Numbered from the stretch's first letter, positions 36,369-45,258 are shown. The stretch is 64,000 bases of DNA from Vibrio methylphosphonaticus (GCF_023634655.1 NZ_JAMKMS010000011.1:62001-126000), one strand, 5' to 3'. Numbers and translations are program-made. The notes: generated from the letters alone by a model not told the origin.

Positions 36369-36776
36369 CTAATGCTCCAAGGTTACGGCTTGTAAACGTA
36401 GGGTTTTCTGCTCTCGCCAGTAAGCCAATGTCCAAAGGACAACAACGGTATCCATGGCACCTGCGAGCAAAAAGCCAGTAATGTGTGGGCTGTCGAAATT
36501 GAGTAGAAGAAGAAGCACCATAAAGCCTTTCTCTACGGCAGAGTAAAGCATGATGCTCTCTCTCCACTGTGGCTTGAAAGCAGCACCTACCATCATGACG
36601 CCCATCATTCCAACCATGACGCCCCAGTGCTGATAAAATACAAAGTCCTGATCCACATAAGGGAGTTGTCCGATGTTGGTGATAGCCCATTGCGGAAAGA
36701 ATGCGTAGGCAAAAGCGGCCGCAGTTCCAATACCGGTAATCAGTAGCATCTTGTTGACGTGTTGGGTAAAAAACAT
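36369..36776 (-). CDS. Unrecognised four-helix membrane protein
   Basis: A 135-residue protein with about four membrane helices (around 10-28, 45-65, 75-93, 100-118). A strong ribosome site, AGGAGG, precedes the ATG. It lies between the iron alcohol dehydrogenase and the Sel1 gene (9 bp gap) in the same operon. No family is recognised. A longer overlapping frame (36352-36810) is a shadow. Confidence 0.75.
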   Translation of the reverse strand: MFFTQHVNKMLLITGIGTAAAFAYAFFPQWAITNIGQLPYVDQDFVFYQHWGVMVGMMGVMMVGAAFKPQWRESIMLYSAVEKGFMVLLLLLNFDSPHITGFLLAGAMDTVVVLWTLAYWREQKTLRLQAVTLEH

Positions 36777-36838
36777 AATTGCCTCCTAGTTTTAAAAAGG
36801 TAAGGCACATCCCTATGCCACGATGGGTAAACGGGAAA

Positions 36839-38014
36839 CTAACAAGTGCTAGCGAGAATAGCGGTGACTTTATCTTGAGCGATTGGATAGAACTGAAAAC
36901 TGATGTCTTTTTCTATTCCGATGACAATCTGTTGTTTTGTGGTGTCATCCAGATTCCATTTAGCAAAATTCTGAGTCGCATTGACTAAGGTCTGGAACGC
37001 ACGTAAGGAGTGCACGACCTCTTGATGTTTTTCTTTATCCGTTAGATTCTGTGGAATATCAAACACCGAAGCGAGCTTGCTAATACTTGATAGGTAAAAC
37101 TCTGGCAGGGCTTCAATCACCACAGGCAATAAGACGCTATTGGCATCACCATGTGGAATATGAGCGATCGCACCGAACGCGTGCGCACAATTATGAATAG
37201 GTATTCCGCCTAGTGACGAATAGAACGCAGAAATGGCCATCGTACTGGCCTGGAGAAGCTCACCACGAGCAACCATATTTTGCGGAGTGTGGAGCACTTT
37301 CGGCAGATTATTCAGTATTAAACGACAAGCTTGTATCGCATAGGCGTCAGTAAAGGCATTACTCATTGGTGAAGCCAGTGCTTCAATGGCATGTGTTAAT
37401 GCATCCATCCCTGTTGATACTGTTAATGCTACCGGCAAGTTTACCGTCAGTTCAGGATCGAGGACGGCAATATCACATTCAAGTCCAGATACCACCAAGC
37501 TGGCTTTAACCTGTTCTCTATCATTATAAAAAACCGCTATAGGTGATGCTTCTGCACCGGTGCCTGCCGTAGTCGGAACACCAATATGAGGAATTGAAAA
37601 CGGTTTGACTTCTGGACCAACTTCAATACGCCCGCCTCCCTGAATCGCGTCACGAATATCATCAAGCTTGTGCTCCAATCCGTACTTAATGCCTTTTGAT
37701 GCATCAATAACGCTGCCACCGCCCAGGGCCAAAATACTATCGGCATTCACTTGTTTAGCAAATTCCAGAGCACGATTAATATCCAAACAACTCGCATCTG
37801 CCTCAACGTCTGTGTAAATACCGGCGAGTTTCACGTCATCGTTGTGATTAAATAGCGATGCTAAGCGCGCTACAAAGCCCAATGACTCAAGACCTTGGTC
37901 ACTAATCAGCAATACTCGCTGCGCTCCTTTTGCTTTGAACAGCGTTGGAATCGCTTCGATTGATGAAGAACCAGAGTGGATGACGGTTCTAAGATTAAAA
38001 GTAAAGTTATTCAT
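36839..38014 (-). CDS. Iron-containing (group III) alcohol dehydrogenase
   Basis: A 391-residue cytoplasmic NAD(P)-dependent dehydrogenase. The nucleotide-binding block is LALGGGSVIDASKG, followed by GVPTTAGTGAEASP. Metal-binding residues lie in TGMDALTHAIEA and IHNCAHAFGAIAHIPHGDANS. It would oxidise an alcohol to an aldehyde (or the reverse). Placed 22 bp downstream of an aldehyde dehydrogenase and upstream of a sulfatase, it fits oxidation of an alcohol freed by desulfation. The natural substrate is not shown by sequence. Confidence 0.93.
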   Translation of the reverse strand: MNNFTFNLRTVIHSGSSSIEAIPTLFKAKGAQRVLLISDQGLESLGFVARLASLFNHNDDVKLAGIYTDVEADASCLDINRALEFAKQVNADSILALGGGSVIDASKGIKYGLEHKLDDIRDAIQGGGRIEVGPEVKPFSIPHIGVPTTAGTGAEASPIAVFYNDREQVKASLVVSGLECDIAVLDPELTVNLPVALTVSTGMDALTHAIEALASPMSNAFTDAYAIQACRLILNNLPKVLHTPQNMVARGELLQASTMAISAFYSSLGGIPIHNCAHAFGAIAHIPHGDANSVLLPVVIEALPEFYLSSISKLASVFDIPQNLTDKEKHQEVVHSLRAFQTLVNATQNFAKWNLDDTTKQQIVIGIEKDISFQFYPIAQDKVTAILASTC

Positions 38015-38036
38015 AGTTAAATCTCCAATTAGTCAT

Positions 38037-39452
38037 TTATTCGCACAGACTTTTTAATACTGCACGTTTGAATTCGTTGTCTTCTGGGCCAAGCAATAAG
38101 CTGACATTGTGCTGCTGTGTATTGGTTGTCATCACCGTCTTACCGTGGGAGAAGGTCTGAAACCCTTCTTTACCGTGGTAAGCCCCTTTTCCTGACTCTC
38201 CAATACCTCCAAATGGCGCATCATCGACAGCAAGGTGGAAAACGCAGTCATTAATACACATACCACCAGAATGCACCTGATTAGCCACTTTGTGTTGCAA
38301 TGAGCCATCTTCACTCATTAAGTAGAGCGCTAATGGTCTTGGTCTTTCAGTAATGAATTGAATCGCATCATCAATGTTGGAATAGGTAATGATGGGTAAT
38401 AAGGGACCAAAAATTTCCTGAGTCATAACCGGTGAATGCAACGATGGATTGACAATTAAGTGTGTCACCATCAATTGCTCCTCTACATCGACTGCTTGGT
38501 TATGACAGGCGGTCACTTGCGACTCTGCCGCTAGTTCATTTGTGAGCAAGTCATGAAGGCGTTGGAATTGACGCTGATTAATAAGACTGGTCATCGAGTC
38601 GCTGTTTACCCCTTGAGGAAACAGCCTTTGATAATGTTCGACATACGCGTCAACAAACGCCTGCTGCTTACCTTCACGAACCATCACATAATCGGGGGCG
38701 ACACAGACCTGACCATTATTTAAACTTTTGCCATAAATAATGCGTTCCACCGTCAAATCAATATCAGCGTCGTCTGCGACAAGAACCGGAGACTTACCAC
38801 CAAGCTCTAAGGTCAACGGAGTGAGATTTTCTGATGCAGCCTTCATCACTTTACGGCCAACTTCTGTCGAACCAGTAAAAAGTAAGTGATCGAACGGCAA
38901 CGAGGTAAATTGAGCCGCGATATCGGCCTCACCCTCTACGACGACAACCTCGGTGTCGCTAAAGCTACACGCTAGCATTTCGCGAATGACTGCATTGGTG
39001 GCAGGGGTAAACTCACTGAGTTTGATCATGGCTCTGTTGCCCGCAGCAATGGCGGAAATCAAAGGTCCAATAGACAACATAACTGGGAAATTCCACGGCG
39101 TGACTATGCCGACAACACCTTTAGGTTGATACACCACTTCTACGGTAGAGCTAGAGAGCAATGGACCTGGATCTCTAGGACATGGACTCATCCATTGCGA
39201 TAGAGAAGATAAAGTGTGGTCAATATTGCCGATACATGGCAAGACATCGGCGACTAATGTGTCTTGTCTACTTCTCTTCCCGTAGTCTTGATTCAGAGCA
39301 TCGCAAAGTGCATCACTAAAACGTTGCAACGACACTTTTAACGACGTAAGTGCTGCAATGCGCGCCGCATAACTTGGCATAGGATCGCTCTGGTAATGCT
39401 TTTTTAGTCGCTTGTGAATGAGTTTTAAATCGTCAAAAGTGGTGTTTTGCAT
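38037..39452 (-). CDS. Aldehyde dehydrogenase, coniferyl-aldehyde-type
   Basis: The start is set at 39452 (MQNTTFDDLK), with GGAGG upstream; the ATG at 39494 is poorer. The 471-residue enzyme oxidises an aldehyde to a carboxylate with NAD(P). The catalytic Glu is in LTLELGGKSPVLV and the catalytic Cys in NNGQVCVAPDYV. NFPVMLSIGPLISAIAAGN is the cofactor region. The sequence is of the short coniferyl/long-chain aldehyde dehydrogenase branch. It is the first gene of the operon ending with the Ser-type sulfatase; an operator-like site lies about 40 bp upstream. Confidence 0.93.
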   Translation of the reverse strand: MQNTTFDDLKLIHKRLKKHYQSDPMPSYAARIAALTSLKVSLQRFSDALCDALNQDYGKRSRQDTLVADVLPCIGNIDHTLSSLSQWMSPCPRDPGPLLSSSTVEVVYQPKGVVGIVTPWNFPVMLSIGPLISAIAAGNRAMIKLSEFTPATNAVIREMLACSFSDTEVVVVEGEADIAAQFTSLPFDHLLFTGSTEVGRKVMKAASENLTPLTLELGGKSPVLVADDADIDLTVERIIYGKSLNNGQVCVAPDYVMVREGKQQAFVDAYVEHYQRLFPQGVNSDSMTSLINQRQFQRLHDLLTNELAAESQVTACHNQAVDVEEQLMVTHLIVNPSLHSPVMTQEIFGPLLPIITYSNIDDAIQFITERPRPLALYLMSEDGSLQHKVANQVHSGGMCINDCVFHLAVDDAPFGGIGESGKGAYHGKEGFQTFSHGKTVMTTNTQQHNVSLLLGPEDNEFKRAVLKSLCE

Positions 39453-39490
39453 GGTAATCCTCCGTAGAAAGTGATTACACAATAAACAAA

Positions 39491-39504
39491 ACAAACCGGT
39501 CGGT
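39491..39504. promoter_or_regulatory. Operator-like site B upstream of the aldehyde dehydrogenase operon
   Basis: ACAAACCGGTCGGT differs by one base from ACAAACCGGTCAGT in site A (34147-34160). It lies 39-52 bp upstream of the aldehyde dehydrogenase ATG. It suggests that both minus-strand operons share one TetR-family regulator. Confidence 0.65.
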
Positions 39505-39741
39505 CCAGACGATTATTGTCAGAGTTGTGTCAATTGGATATGCAAGCACAAGGGATATAATGACTAACTCTTTGTTGATTCGATAAAAAACGGAGAAATT
39601 GTGCGCCTAATTACAGTTCAACAATCTTGCATTGTTTTTAGAGTGAATACTTGACGTTCATCATGCGGCCACGCCATTTTAGTTCTAGACTGGTATTAAC
39701 TATTCAGATAGTGATCGGTTTAAACCTGTGGAGGGAATTTT

Positions 39742-40257
39742 ATGAGCAGTACTACTTTCATCGTCAGCTTTGTCGGACAAGCCAGCCCAACCACCATTAA
39801 GAACTTGGCAGCCATAACCCATGAAAATGGTGGTAAATGGTTGGTGAGTAAAGTGAATTTCCTCGAAGATCATGTTGCGGCCGTTATCAAGGTAGAGCTC
39901 CCGAGCGAAAATCAAAGGATCGTCAAACAAGCTTTTGAAGATCACTCTAATCTCACGGTTCAGATCACCGATACAGAAAGACACACTCACGATCAAGAAA
40001 CCATCTACCATCTAAGGTTAGATGCCAGCGATCGAGCCGGTATTGTCAACGAGATTACTCAATACCTCGATGCGCAAGACGTTAGAATTCTAGATATGGA
40101 CTGTCAGCGAGTTTTCCTCGCCGGAGGAGGTGGCATTAGTTCTAGTTTATTTACCGCGAATATCGCCCTTAAGATCCCACAAGCAATGAAAATTGCCGAT
40201 ATAGCTAATGAATTAGAAGCACTCAGCGAAGATACACGCGTTATTTTAGAGTCTTAA
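39742..40257 (+). CDS. ACT-domain protein, GcvR-like
   Basis: A 171-residue cytoplasmic protein with two ACT domains (about 4-80 and 88-165; LDASDRAGIVNEITQYLDAQDVRILDMD is the clear second). It resembles GcvR, which binds glycine and modulates GcvA at the glycine cleavage genes. GTGGAGGG is the ribosome site. It is a paralogue type that often occurs singly, so the ligand may not be glycine. It is divergent from the aldehyde dehydrogenase operon. Confidence 0.8.
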   Translation: MSSTTFIVSFVGQASPTTIKNLAAITHENGGKWLVSKVNFLEDHVAAVIKVELPSENQRIVKQAFEDHSNLTVQITDTERHTHDQETIYHLRLDASDRAGIVNEITQYLDAQDVRILDMDCQRVFLAGGGGISSSLFTANIALKIPQAMKIADIANELEALSEDTRVILES

Positions 40258-40310
40258 CCGACCTTATTTTATAGACGCTTCGTCTCAAAATTTTGTACAC
40301 GCTTCGACCC

Positions 40311-40340
40311 AAAGCCATCGCAATTACGATGGCTTTATTA
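40311..40340 (+). terminator. Terminator of the GcvR-like gene
   Basis: AAAGCCATCG / CGATGGCTTT hairpin with a 6-nt loop, followed by ATTACTT. The T-run is short. Confidence 0.65.
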
Positions 40341-40454
40341 CTTAGATGACTATATTACTTAGATGACTATATTACTTAGAAGACTATATTGCTTAGATGA
40401 CTGTATTGCTCAGATAACTGTATTGCTCAGATGACAGTATTACTTAGATAGCCC
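40338..40454. repeat. 17-bp minisatellite, about seven copies
   Basis: Units begin at 40338, 40355, 40372, 40389, 40406, 40423 and 40440 (consensus TTACTTAGATGACTATA). The first two are identical; divergence increases toward the tag-like gene (TTGCTCAGATAACTGTA). No spacer-repeat pattern is present, so it is not CRISPR. Confidence 0.95.
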
Positions 40455-40514
40455 AATAACAGTGACAAAAAGCGCTAGCGTTCACAATCGTCAATGCCCT
40501 TGCAAGCGCCGAAA

Positions 40515-41195
40515 CTAGACTCTATTTTCTCCAAAGCCATACGCTATAATTTGACTAATCTCTGACAGCGACCGTCCTGACTCTTGCTGCCAATCAGCAA
40601 ACGCCCTATTGGCGGCCTTGAGAGCACGTTTTGTCCCTCTTCCTGAATCTACGATATTGGTATTTCTTAGGTAAGATTCTACATCTGAGGATAAAAGAAA
40701 CGTATCGACACCAAGCTGACGCAATGCGTAAGGTCCAGTGTTCCCCCCTAATCGTGCACCGTGTTTTTTCAAATACAACCACAGCTCCGTGACGGTATCG
40801 GCAGGCCAGTTAGCGACCATGTCAGCGAAAGAGGCATGGTCAAAACGAGCCGATTGAATCATTCTCGCGTTACTAGGAATCGACATCACTTTGGTCAAAT
40901 GTCTAATAATGCGTGGGTCTTGGGCTTTTTGCTCCCAATGCTCATCCGACAGCATCAATAACGGTTCCACTCGAAACTGGAAAAATACTTCTTCAAAGTT
41001 GTCCCATTTGTTGCGAACCACTTGCCATGAGATACCACATTGGAACACCTTCATCGTAAACGCAGCCAGCCACCTATCATCTGATATCGCCAACACTTCT
41101 GATCGTGTTAGGGGTTTAGTAAGCAGAGACTCCAACGCATCGTCACCGCCTTTTCGCTCTGAAGCACGAGCGTAAATAGAGGAAAACTTTTCCAT
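40515..41195 (-). CDS. Divergent DNA-3-methyladenine glycosylase I family protein
   Basis: The start is placed at 41195 (MEKFSSIYAR) with AAGGATC upstream. The 226-residue product belongs to the Tag family by its core (FQCGISWQVVRNKW, GYALR-type PYALRQLGVDTFLLS). It lacks the N- and C-terminal zinc ligands of Tag. The glutamate that recognises 3-methyladenine (Tag Glu38) is Lys here (TMKVFQCG). It may therefore have a different base specificity or be non-catalytic. True tag lies directly upstream on the same strand. Confidence 0.8.
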   Translation of the reverse strand: MEKFSSIYARASERKGGDDALESLLTKPLTRSEVLAISDDRWLAAFTMKVFQCGISWQVVRNKWDNFEEVFFQFRVEPLLMLSDEHWEQKAQDPRIIRHLTKVMSIPSNARMIQSARFDHASFADMVANWPADTVTELWLYLKKHGARLGGNTGPYALRQLGVDTFLLSSDVESYLRNTNIVDSGRGTKRALKAANRAFADWQQESGRSLSEISQIIAYGFGENRV

Positions 41196-41287
41196 ATGAT
41201 CCTTTGTCTTGTTCAACATTTTGGCTACTGGTTTTCGTCACTATAACACGCTGGATTTAGCCATTTCCATCTCCCCCCTCCCAACAC

Positions 41288-41304
41288 AAGTGACAATGTC
41301 ACTT
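41288..41304. promoter_or_regulatory. 17-bp perfect palindrome upstream of the Tag-like gene
   Basis: AAGTGACAATGTCACTT has perfect 8-bp arms around one base, 93 bp upstream of the Tag-like gene's ATG. It fits an operator; the factor is unknown. Confidence 0.45.
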
Positions 41305-41361
41305 AACCGCTATCATGTTGCTATCAGAACCAGCCATAACGAGGTGCTATTGGTTTGGAGA

Positions 41362-41403
41362 AATGGTTAATGGTTAATGGTTAATGGTTAATGGTTAATG
41401 GTT
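41362..41403. repeat. Heptanucleotide repeat, six copies
   Basis: Six perfect tandem copies of AATGGTT end 5 bp before the tag stop codon, on its downstream side. Perfect short repeats of this kind vary in number by slippage. Confidence 0.97.
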
Positions 41404-41408
41404 AAAAG

Positions 41409-42026
41409 CTAAAGGCTAGCCATCTCATAGTTAACGCCCAAAGAGGAATAGCTATCGATAATCTGTTGTCGGCGATAGCATTGTTGACTGTGATCATTAA
41501 TCAAGCCTGCGGCCTGGAGGTAGGCATAAATAATGGTGGAGCCGACAAACTTAAAGCCACGCTTTTTGAGGTCCTTACTTAAAGCGTCCGATACAGGGGA
41601 CGTGGCAGGATAGTCTTCTAAGCGCTGCCAATTATTGACGATGACCGCGTGATTAACATACGACCACAAATATTCACTAAACGAGCCAAACTCTTGCTGA
41701 ATTTTGATAAAGCATTGAGCATTAGTCACTGTCGATTTAATTTTCAATCTATTACGAATAATGCCCGTATCTTGCATGAGCTGTTCTTCATCTTGCACGG
41801 AGAACTGCGCGACCTTCTCAACATCAAAGTCGGCAAATGCGCGTTGATAGCCTTCTCGCCGCTTCAATATCGTGTACCAACTTAGGCCTGCTTGGGCGGA
41901 TTCAAGCACCAAAAACTCAAACAAAGTCTTATCGTCAAGAACGGGTACCCCCCATTCGTTATCATGGTATTCGACGTAGTCGACCTTTGTTTCATCTAAC
42001 CAAGGACAACGCTTACACATACTCAC
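41409..42026 (-). CDS. tag: DNA-3-methyladenine glycosylase I
   Basis: A 205-residue base-excision enzyme that removes 3-methyladenine from DNA. Zinc ligands are conserved: the first Cys in CKRCPWL, His in EYHDNEWGVP, and His/Cys in NDHSQQC. The base-recognition Glu is in VLESAQAGLSW, and DALSKDLKKRGFKFVG matches E. coli Tag. It is slightly longer at the C-terminus than E. coli Tag (187). A heptanucleotide repeat follows its stop codon. Confidence 0.95.
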   Translation of the reverse strand: MSMCKRCPWLDETKVDYVEYHDNEWGVPVLDDKTLFEFLVLESAQAGLSWYTILKRREGYQRAFADFDVEKVAQFSVQDEEQLMQDTGIIRNRLKIKSTVTNAQCFIKIQQEFGSFSEYLWSYVNHAVIVNNWQRLEDYPATSPVSDALSKDLKKRGFKFVGSTIIYAYLQAAGLINDHSQQCYRRQQIIDSYSSLGVNYEMASL

Positions 42027-42047
42027 TTCCTTCCTGTTCTCAATATC

Positions 42048-42083
42048 GCAAAAATGCTGTCACAGCAGTTCGTGACAGCATTC
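42048..42083 (-). terminator. Terminator of the vexIJK operon
   Basis: On the minus strand AATGCTGTCAC and GTGACAGCATT form an 11-bp perfect stem (8-nt loop) followed by TTTGCG, about 65 bp after the vexK stop. Confidence 0.85.
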
Positions 42084-42147
42084 AATTTAGGGCACTAAAA
42101 TCCAGTAAAACCCGCGTTCGCAATTTCCTTTCACGGCATTGAATTCA

Positions 42148-45100
42148 TTACATCACTTTTACTCGATGGAACAATCGATACAGTACAGGCACAACAATCA
42201 ACGTCAGCACCGTGGCAAATCCAAGCCCGAACATGATGGTTACCGCCATCGGTTTAAAAAAGATATCGGGTAGTAATGGAATCATCCCCAGTATCGTGGT
42301 AATTGCCGCCATACACACCGGCCGCACACGGCTCAACGCGGCATCGACCACCGCGTAATACGCTTCTTTACCTGATTTAATTTCAATTTCAATCTGGTCC
42401 AACAGTACGATACCATTTTTCAGAACCATTCCTGACAAGCTGAGGAAACCCAGTAACGCCATAAATCCAAACGGGGTATTCAACGCCAGTAACCCCGTCG
42501 TGACACCAATAATGGCAAGCGGCACCGTCAACCACACTATCAACGCTTCTTTCACGGCATTGAACAAGAATATGGTGATCAAGAACATAAACAAATAGCC
42601 CATTGGCATCGTTTGGAACAGCGACGCCTGCGCATCTCCTGATGATTCATATTCCCCACCCCACTCCAAGAAGTAACCTGGTGGTAGCTCGATGGCTTCA
42701 ATCTGCGACTGAATACGTTTCTGTAGCGTCGCTGCGGTTTCTTCACCAAGTAAGTCAGGATCTGCCATCACCGTTAGCATACGCTTTCGGTTCTTACGCA
42801 CTATGATGGGATCCTCCCAGCGAACGTCATACCCCTGCGTCACTTGCTGGAATGGAATAAACTCAGACAGGGCCGGACTCCATATCATCATGCCTTCAAT
42901 ATTACGAATATCCACCCGTTCATCATCAGGAAGGCGCGCGACGATAGGCATCAGTGTCGTACCATCACGATAGAGCCCAACCGATTTGCCAGAAAAAGAC
43001 ATCATCAACACATCATCGACATCCGACTTGGTAATACCGTAGCGCCTTGCTTGGCTTTCATTAAATATTGGCTCAAGTACCTTGGTCCTCTCTCGCCAAT
43101 CATGGCGAATATTAAATGCACCGGGATCCGCATACATAATATCCATGACTTGGGTCCCAATACTTCGCAATACCGTCGGATCAGAACCTATGATGCGCGC
43201 TTCAATTTTCGCCCCTCCGCCGGGACCAAGTTCAATTTGTTTGAGCTTGTAATTGATCTCGGGAAAAGTGCTGTCTACATAACTTCTAAAGCGATTCATT
43301 AAAGGTTGAAGTTGTTCGTAACTTTTCGCTCTTGTGGTGATTTCACCGTAAGCGGCATAACTCTTTTCCGGTGCATATGTCAGCATGAAACGCTGTAAAC
43401 CTTTACCTGCTGTCGTTGTGATATGGTCCGTTTCCGGTTGCTCCGCTATCCAGTTTTCCAATACTTCTAACTTAGTATTGGTCGCTCGAATGTCCGTACC
43501 TTCCGGTAGCCAAACATCCACTTGAAACATCGGCGTTGTCGATGCAGGGAAGAAGGACTGCTTCACTAAAGTAAACCCGTATAAACTTCCACCTAGACAC
43601 ACAATAAGAAAAACGACGGTTAACCAAGCGCGGTGCATACAAAATTCTAGAAACTTTCGATACATCACAAAGACAATGCCATTATAGGGATCACTGCCCT
43701 CTCCACCGTCTTCACCCCCTTTGATTTTCTGACCTTTAAAAAACATGTCAGCAAAAAACGGAGTAAGAGAAATCGCCGTAAACCAACTTAGCATTAGGGA
43801 AATAAGCAGTACGGTGAACAAGGTGCCACAATACTCCCCAGTAGAGTCTTGCGACAGACCAATAGGCGCAAACGCGGTAACAGCGATTACCGTAGCACCT
43901 AGTAGTGGCCATTTCGTTTGAGTGACTATGTCTGTCGCGGCTTGAAGCCGCGTCTTCCCTCGCTGGGTTCCGATTAGTATCCCTTCAACGACCACAATGG
44001 CATTATCCACCAGCATCCCTAGTGCAATGACCAGTGCACCTAGTGAGATGCGCTGCAGGTCAATCGCCATGTATTGCATGAAAATAAAGGTGCCAAGTAC
44101 CGTTAGTAGCAAAATCAAACCAATCAATAGACCCGATCGCAGTCCCATAAAAAACAGTAAGACAATAATAACAATCGCCACTGCCTGCCCTAAACTCACA
44201 ACGAAACCACGGACGGACTTATCCACTTCTTTTGGTTGGCTGTAAACCTCAGAGATCTCGATACCCACTGGCTGCTGGAACTTAAGCTCAGCAAGTCGCC
44301 GGTCAAACCGCTCTCCCACTTCCACTACATTCACGCCTGTCGCGAATGATACCCCTACATTCAGCGCAACTTGACCATTAAAATTGATGATATTCGTCGG
44401 CACTTCAATAAAGCCGCGTTTAATATCCGCCACATCTTTTAAATAGATGAGCCCTTCAGCGCCGCCTTCAGTTAAAATCAAATCACCGAGTTCGCTGACA
44501 TCAGTAAATTCACCCGTTGGTTGAATGCGAATATACTCGCTACCAATGCGAGTCGCGCCAGCGTTCGACACCACGTTCTGCGTTTGCAGTAAATTAAAAA
44601 TCGTACTTGGTGCAATGCCTAAAGCACTAATTCGTTTAATGGAGATCTCAATGAAAACTTGTTCTTGCTGTTGTCCCGTCACCGACACTTTACTCACGCC
44701 ATCAATGAGTTCGAGCTCGCGCCGCAAGTAATCCACATAATCAGAAATTTCTTTATAACTGTATCCTTCCCCCGTTAGCGCCAGTAATACACCGTAAACA
44801 TCACCAAAGTCATCTATCACCGTTGGGTCGTTAACACCCGGTGGCAAGGATCCTTGCAAATCATTCACTTTTCTGCGTAATTCATCCCAAATTTGCGGCA
44901 GATCATCAGGACCATAATTGTTTTTCATTGTTACGGTAATTTGAGATAAGCCCCGGCTGGAAATTGAATTGATTTCATCAACATACGTTAGCTGTTGAAT
45001 CGCTTTTTCTATTGGGTAGGTGACTTCTTCTTCCACTTGTTGTGGCGTCGCTCCCGGATAAGATGTCACCACCATGGCATCTTTGATGGTAAAAGCGGGA

Positions 45101-45258
45101 TCTTCCAAACGCCCTAGTTCAAAAAAGGCGGATACACCTCCAATAAGGAAAATCAACGACACCATCCAACTAACGACTTTGTTACGAATGAAATAGGCGG
45201 CTACACCCGTGATCTCGTCATCACTTTGAGGCAAAGACTTCTTTTCTTCTTGGCTCAT
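42148..45258 (-). CDS. vexK: RND multidrug efflux pump, inner membrane transporter
   Basis: A 1036-residue AcrB-family proton antiporter with 12 membrane helices and two large periplasmic loops. Proton-relay aspartates lie in IALGMLVDNAIVVVEG in helix 4. The N-terminal pattern AAYFIRNKVVSWMVSLIFL and PGATPQQVEEEVTYPIE are family-typical. With two adaptor genes upstream and the psp genes next door, it matches vexIJK of V. cholerae. The start codon overlaps the vexJ stop. No outer membrane channel is encoded here, so TolC is presumably used. Confidence 0.93.
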   Translation of the reverse strand: MSQEEKKSLPQSDDEITGVAAYFIRNKVVSWMVSLIFLIGGVSAFFELGRLEDPAFTIKDAMVVTSYPGATPQQVEEEVTYPIEKAIQQLTYVDEINSISSRGLSQITVTMKNNYGPDDLPQIWDELRRKVNDLQGSLPPGVNDPTVIDDFGDVYGVLLALTGEGYSYKEISDYVDYLRRELELIDGVSKVSVTGQQQEQVFIEISIKRISALGIAPSTIFNLLQTQNVVSNAGATRIGSEYIRIQPTGEFTDVSELGDLILTEGGAEGLIYLKDVADIKRGFIEVPTNIINFNGQVALNVGVSFATGVNVVEVGERFDRRLAELKFQQPVGIEISEVYSQPKEVDKSVRGFVVSLGQAVAIVIIVLLFFMGLRSGLLIGLILLLTVLGTFIFMQYMAIDLQRISLGALVIALGMLVDNAIVVVEGILIGTQRGKTRLQAATDIVTQTKWPLLGATVIAVTAFAPIGLSQDSTGEYCGTLFTVLLISLMLSWFTAISLTPFFADMFFKGQKIKGGEDGGEGSDPYNGIVFVMYRKFLEFCMHRAWLTVVFLIVCLGGSLYGFTLVKQSFFPASTTPMFQVDVWLPEGTDIRATNTKLEVLENWIAEQPETDHITTTAGKGLQRFMLTYAPEKSYAAYGEITTRAKSYEQLQPLMNRFRSYVDSTFPEINYKLKQIELGPGGGAKIEARIIGSDPTVLRSIGTQVMDIMYADPGAFNIRHDWRERTKVLEPIFNESQARRYGITKSDVDDVLMMSFSGKSVGLYRDGTTLMPIVARLPDDERVDIRNIEGMMIWSPALSEFIPFQQVTQGYDVRWEDPIIVRKNRKRMLTVMADPDLLGEETAATLQKRIQSQIEAIELPPGYFLEWGGEYESSGDAQASLFQTMPMGYLFMFLITIFLFNAVKEALIVWLTVPLAIIGVTTGLLALNTPFGFMALLGFLSLSGMVLKNGIVLLDQIEIEIKSGKEAYYAVVDAALSRVRPVCMAAITTILGMIPLLPDIFFKPMAVTIMFGLGFATVLTLIVVPVLYRLFHRVKVM

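Noticed and set aside
36352..36810. 152-residue minus-strand frame
   Set aside because: It overlaps the four-helix membrane protein in another frame; the product is rich in Arg/Cys/His and not protein-like, and the inner frame has the strong ribosome site.
40338..40454. CRISPR array
   Set aside because: Units are contiguous 17-bp tandem copies without spacers and no cas genes are present.
42844..43302. 152-residue plus-strand frame inside vexK
   Set aside because: Antisense to the RND pump gene, no ribosome site or recognisable domain.
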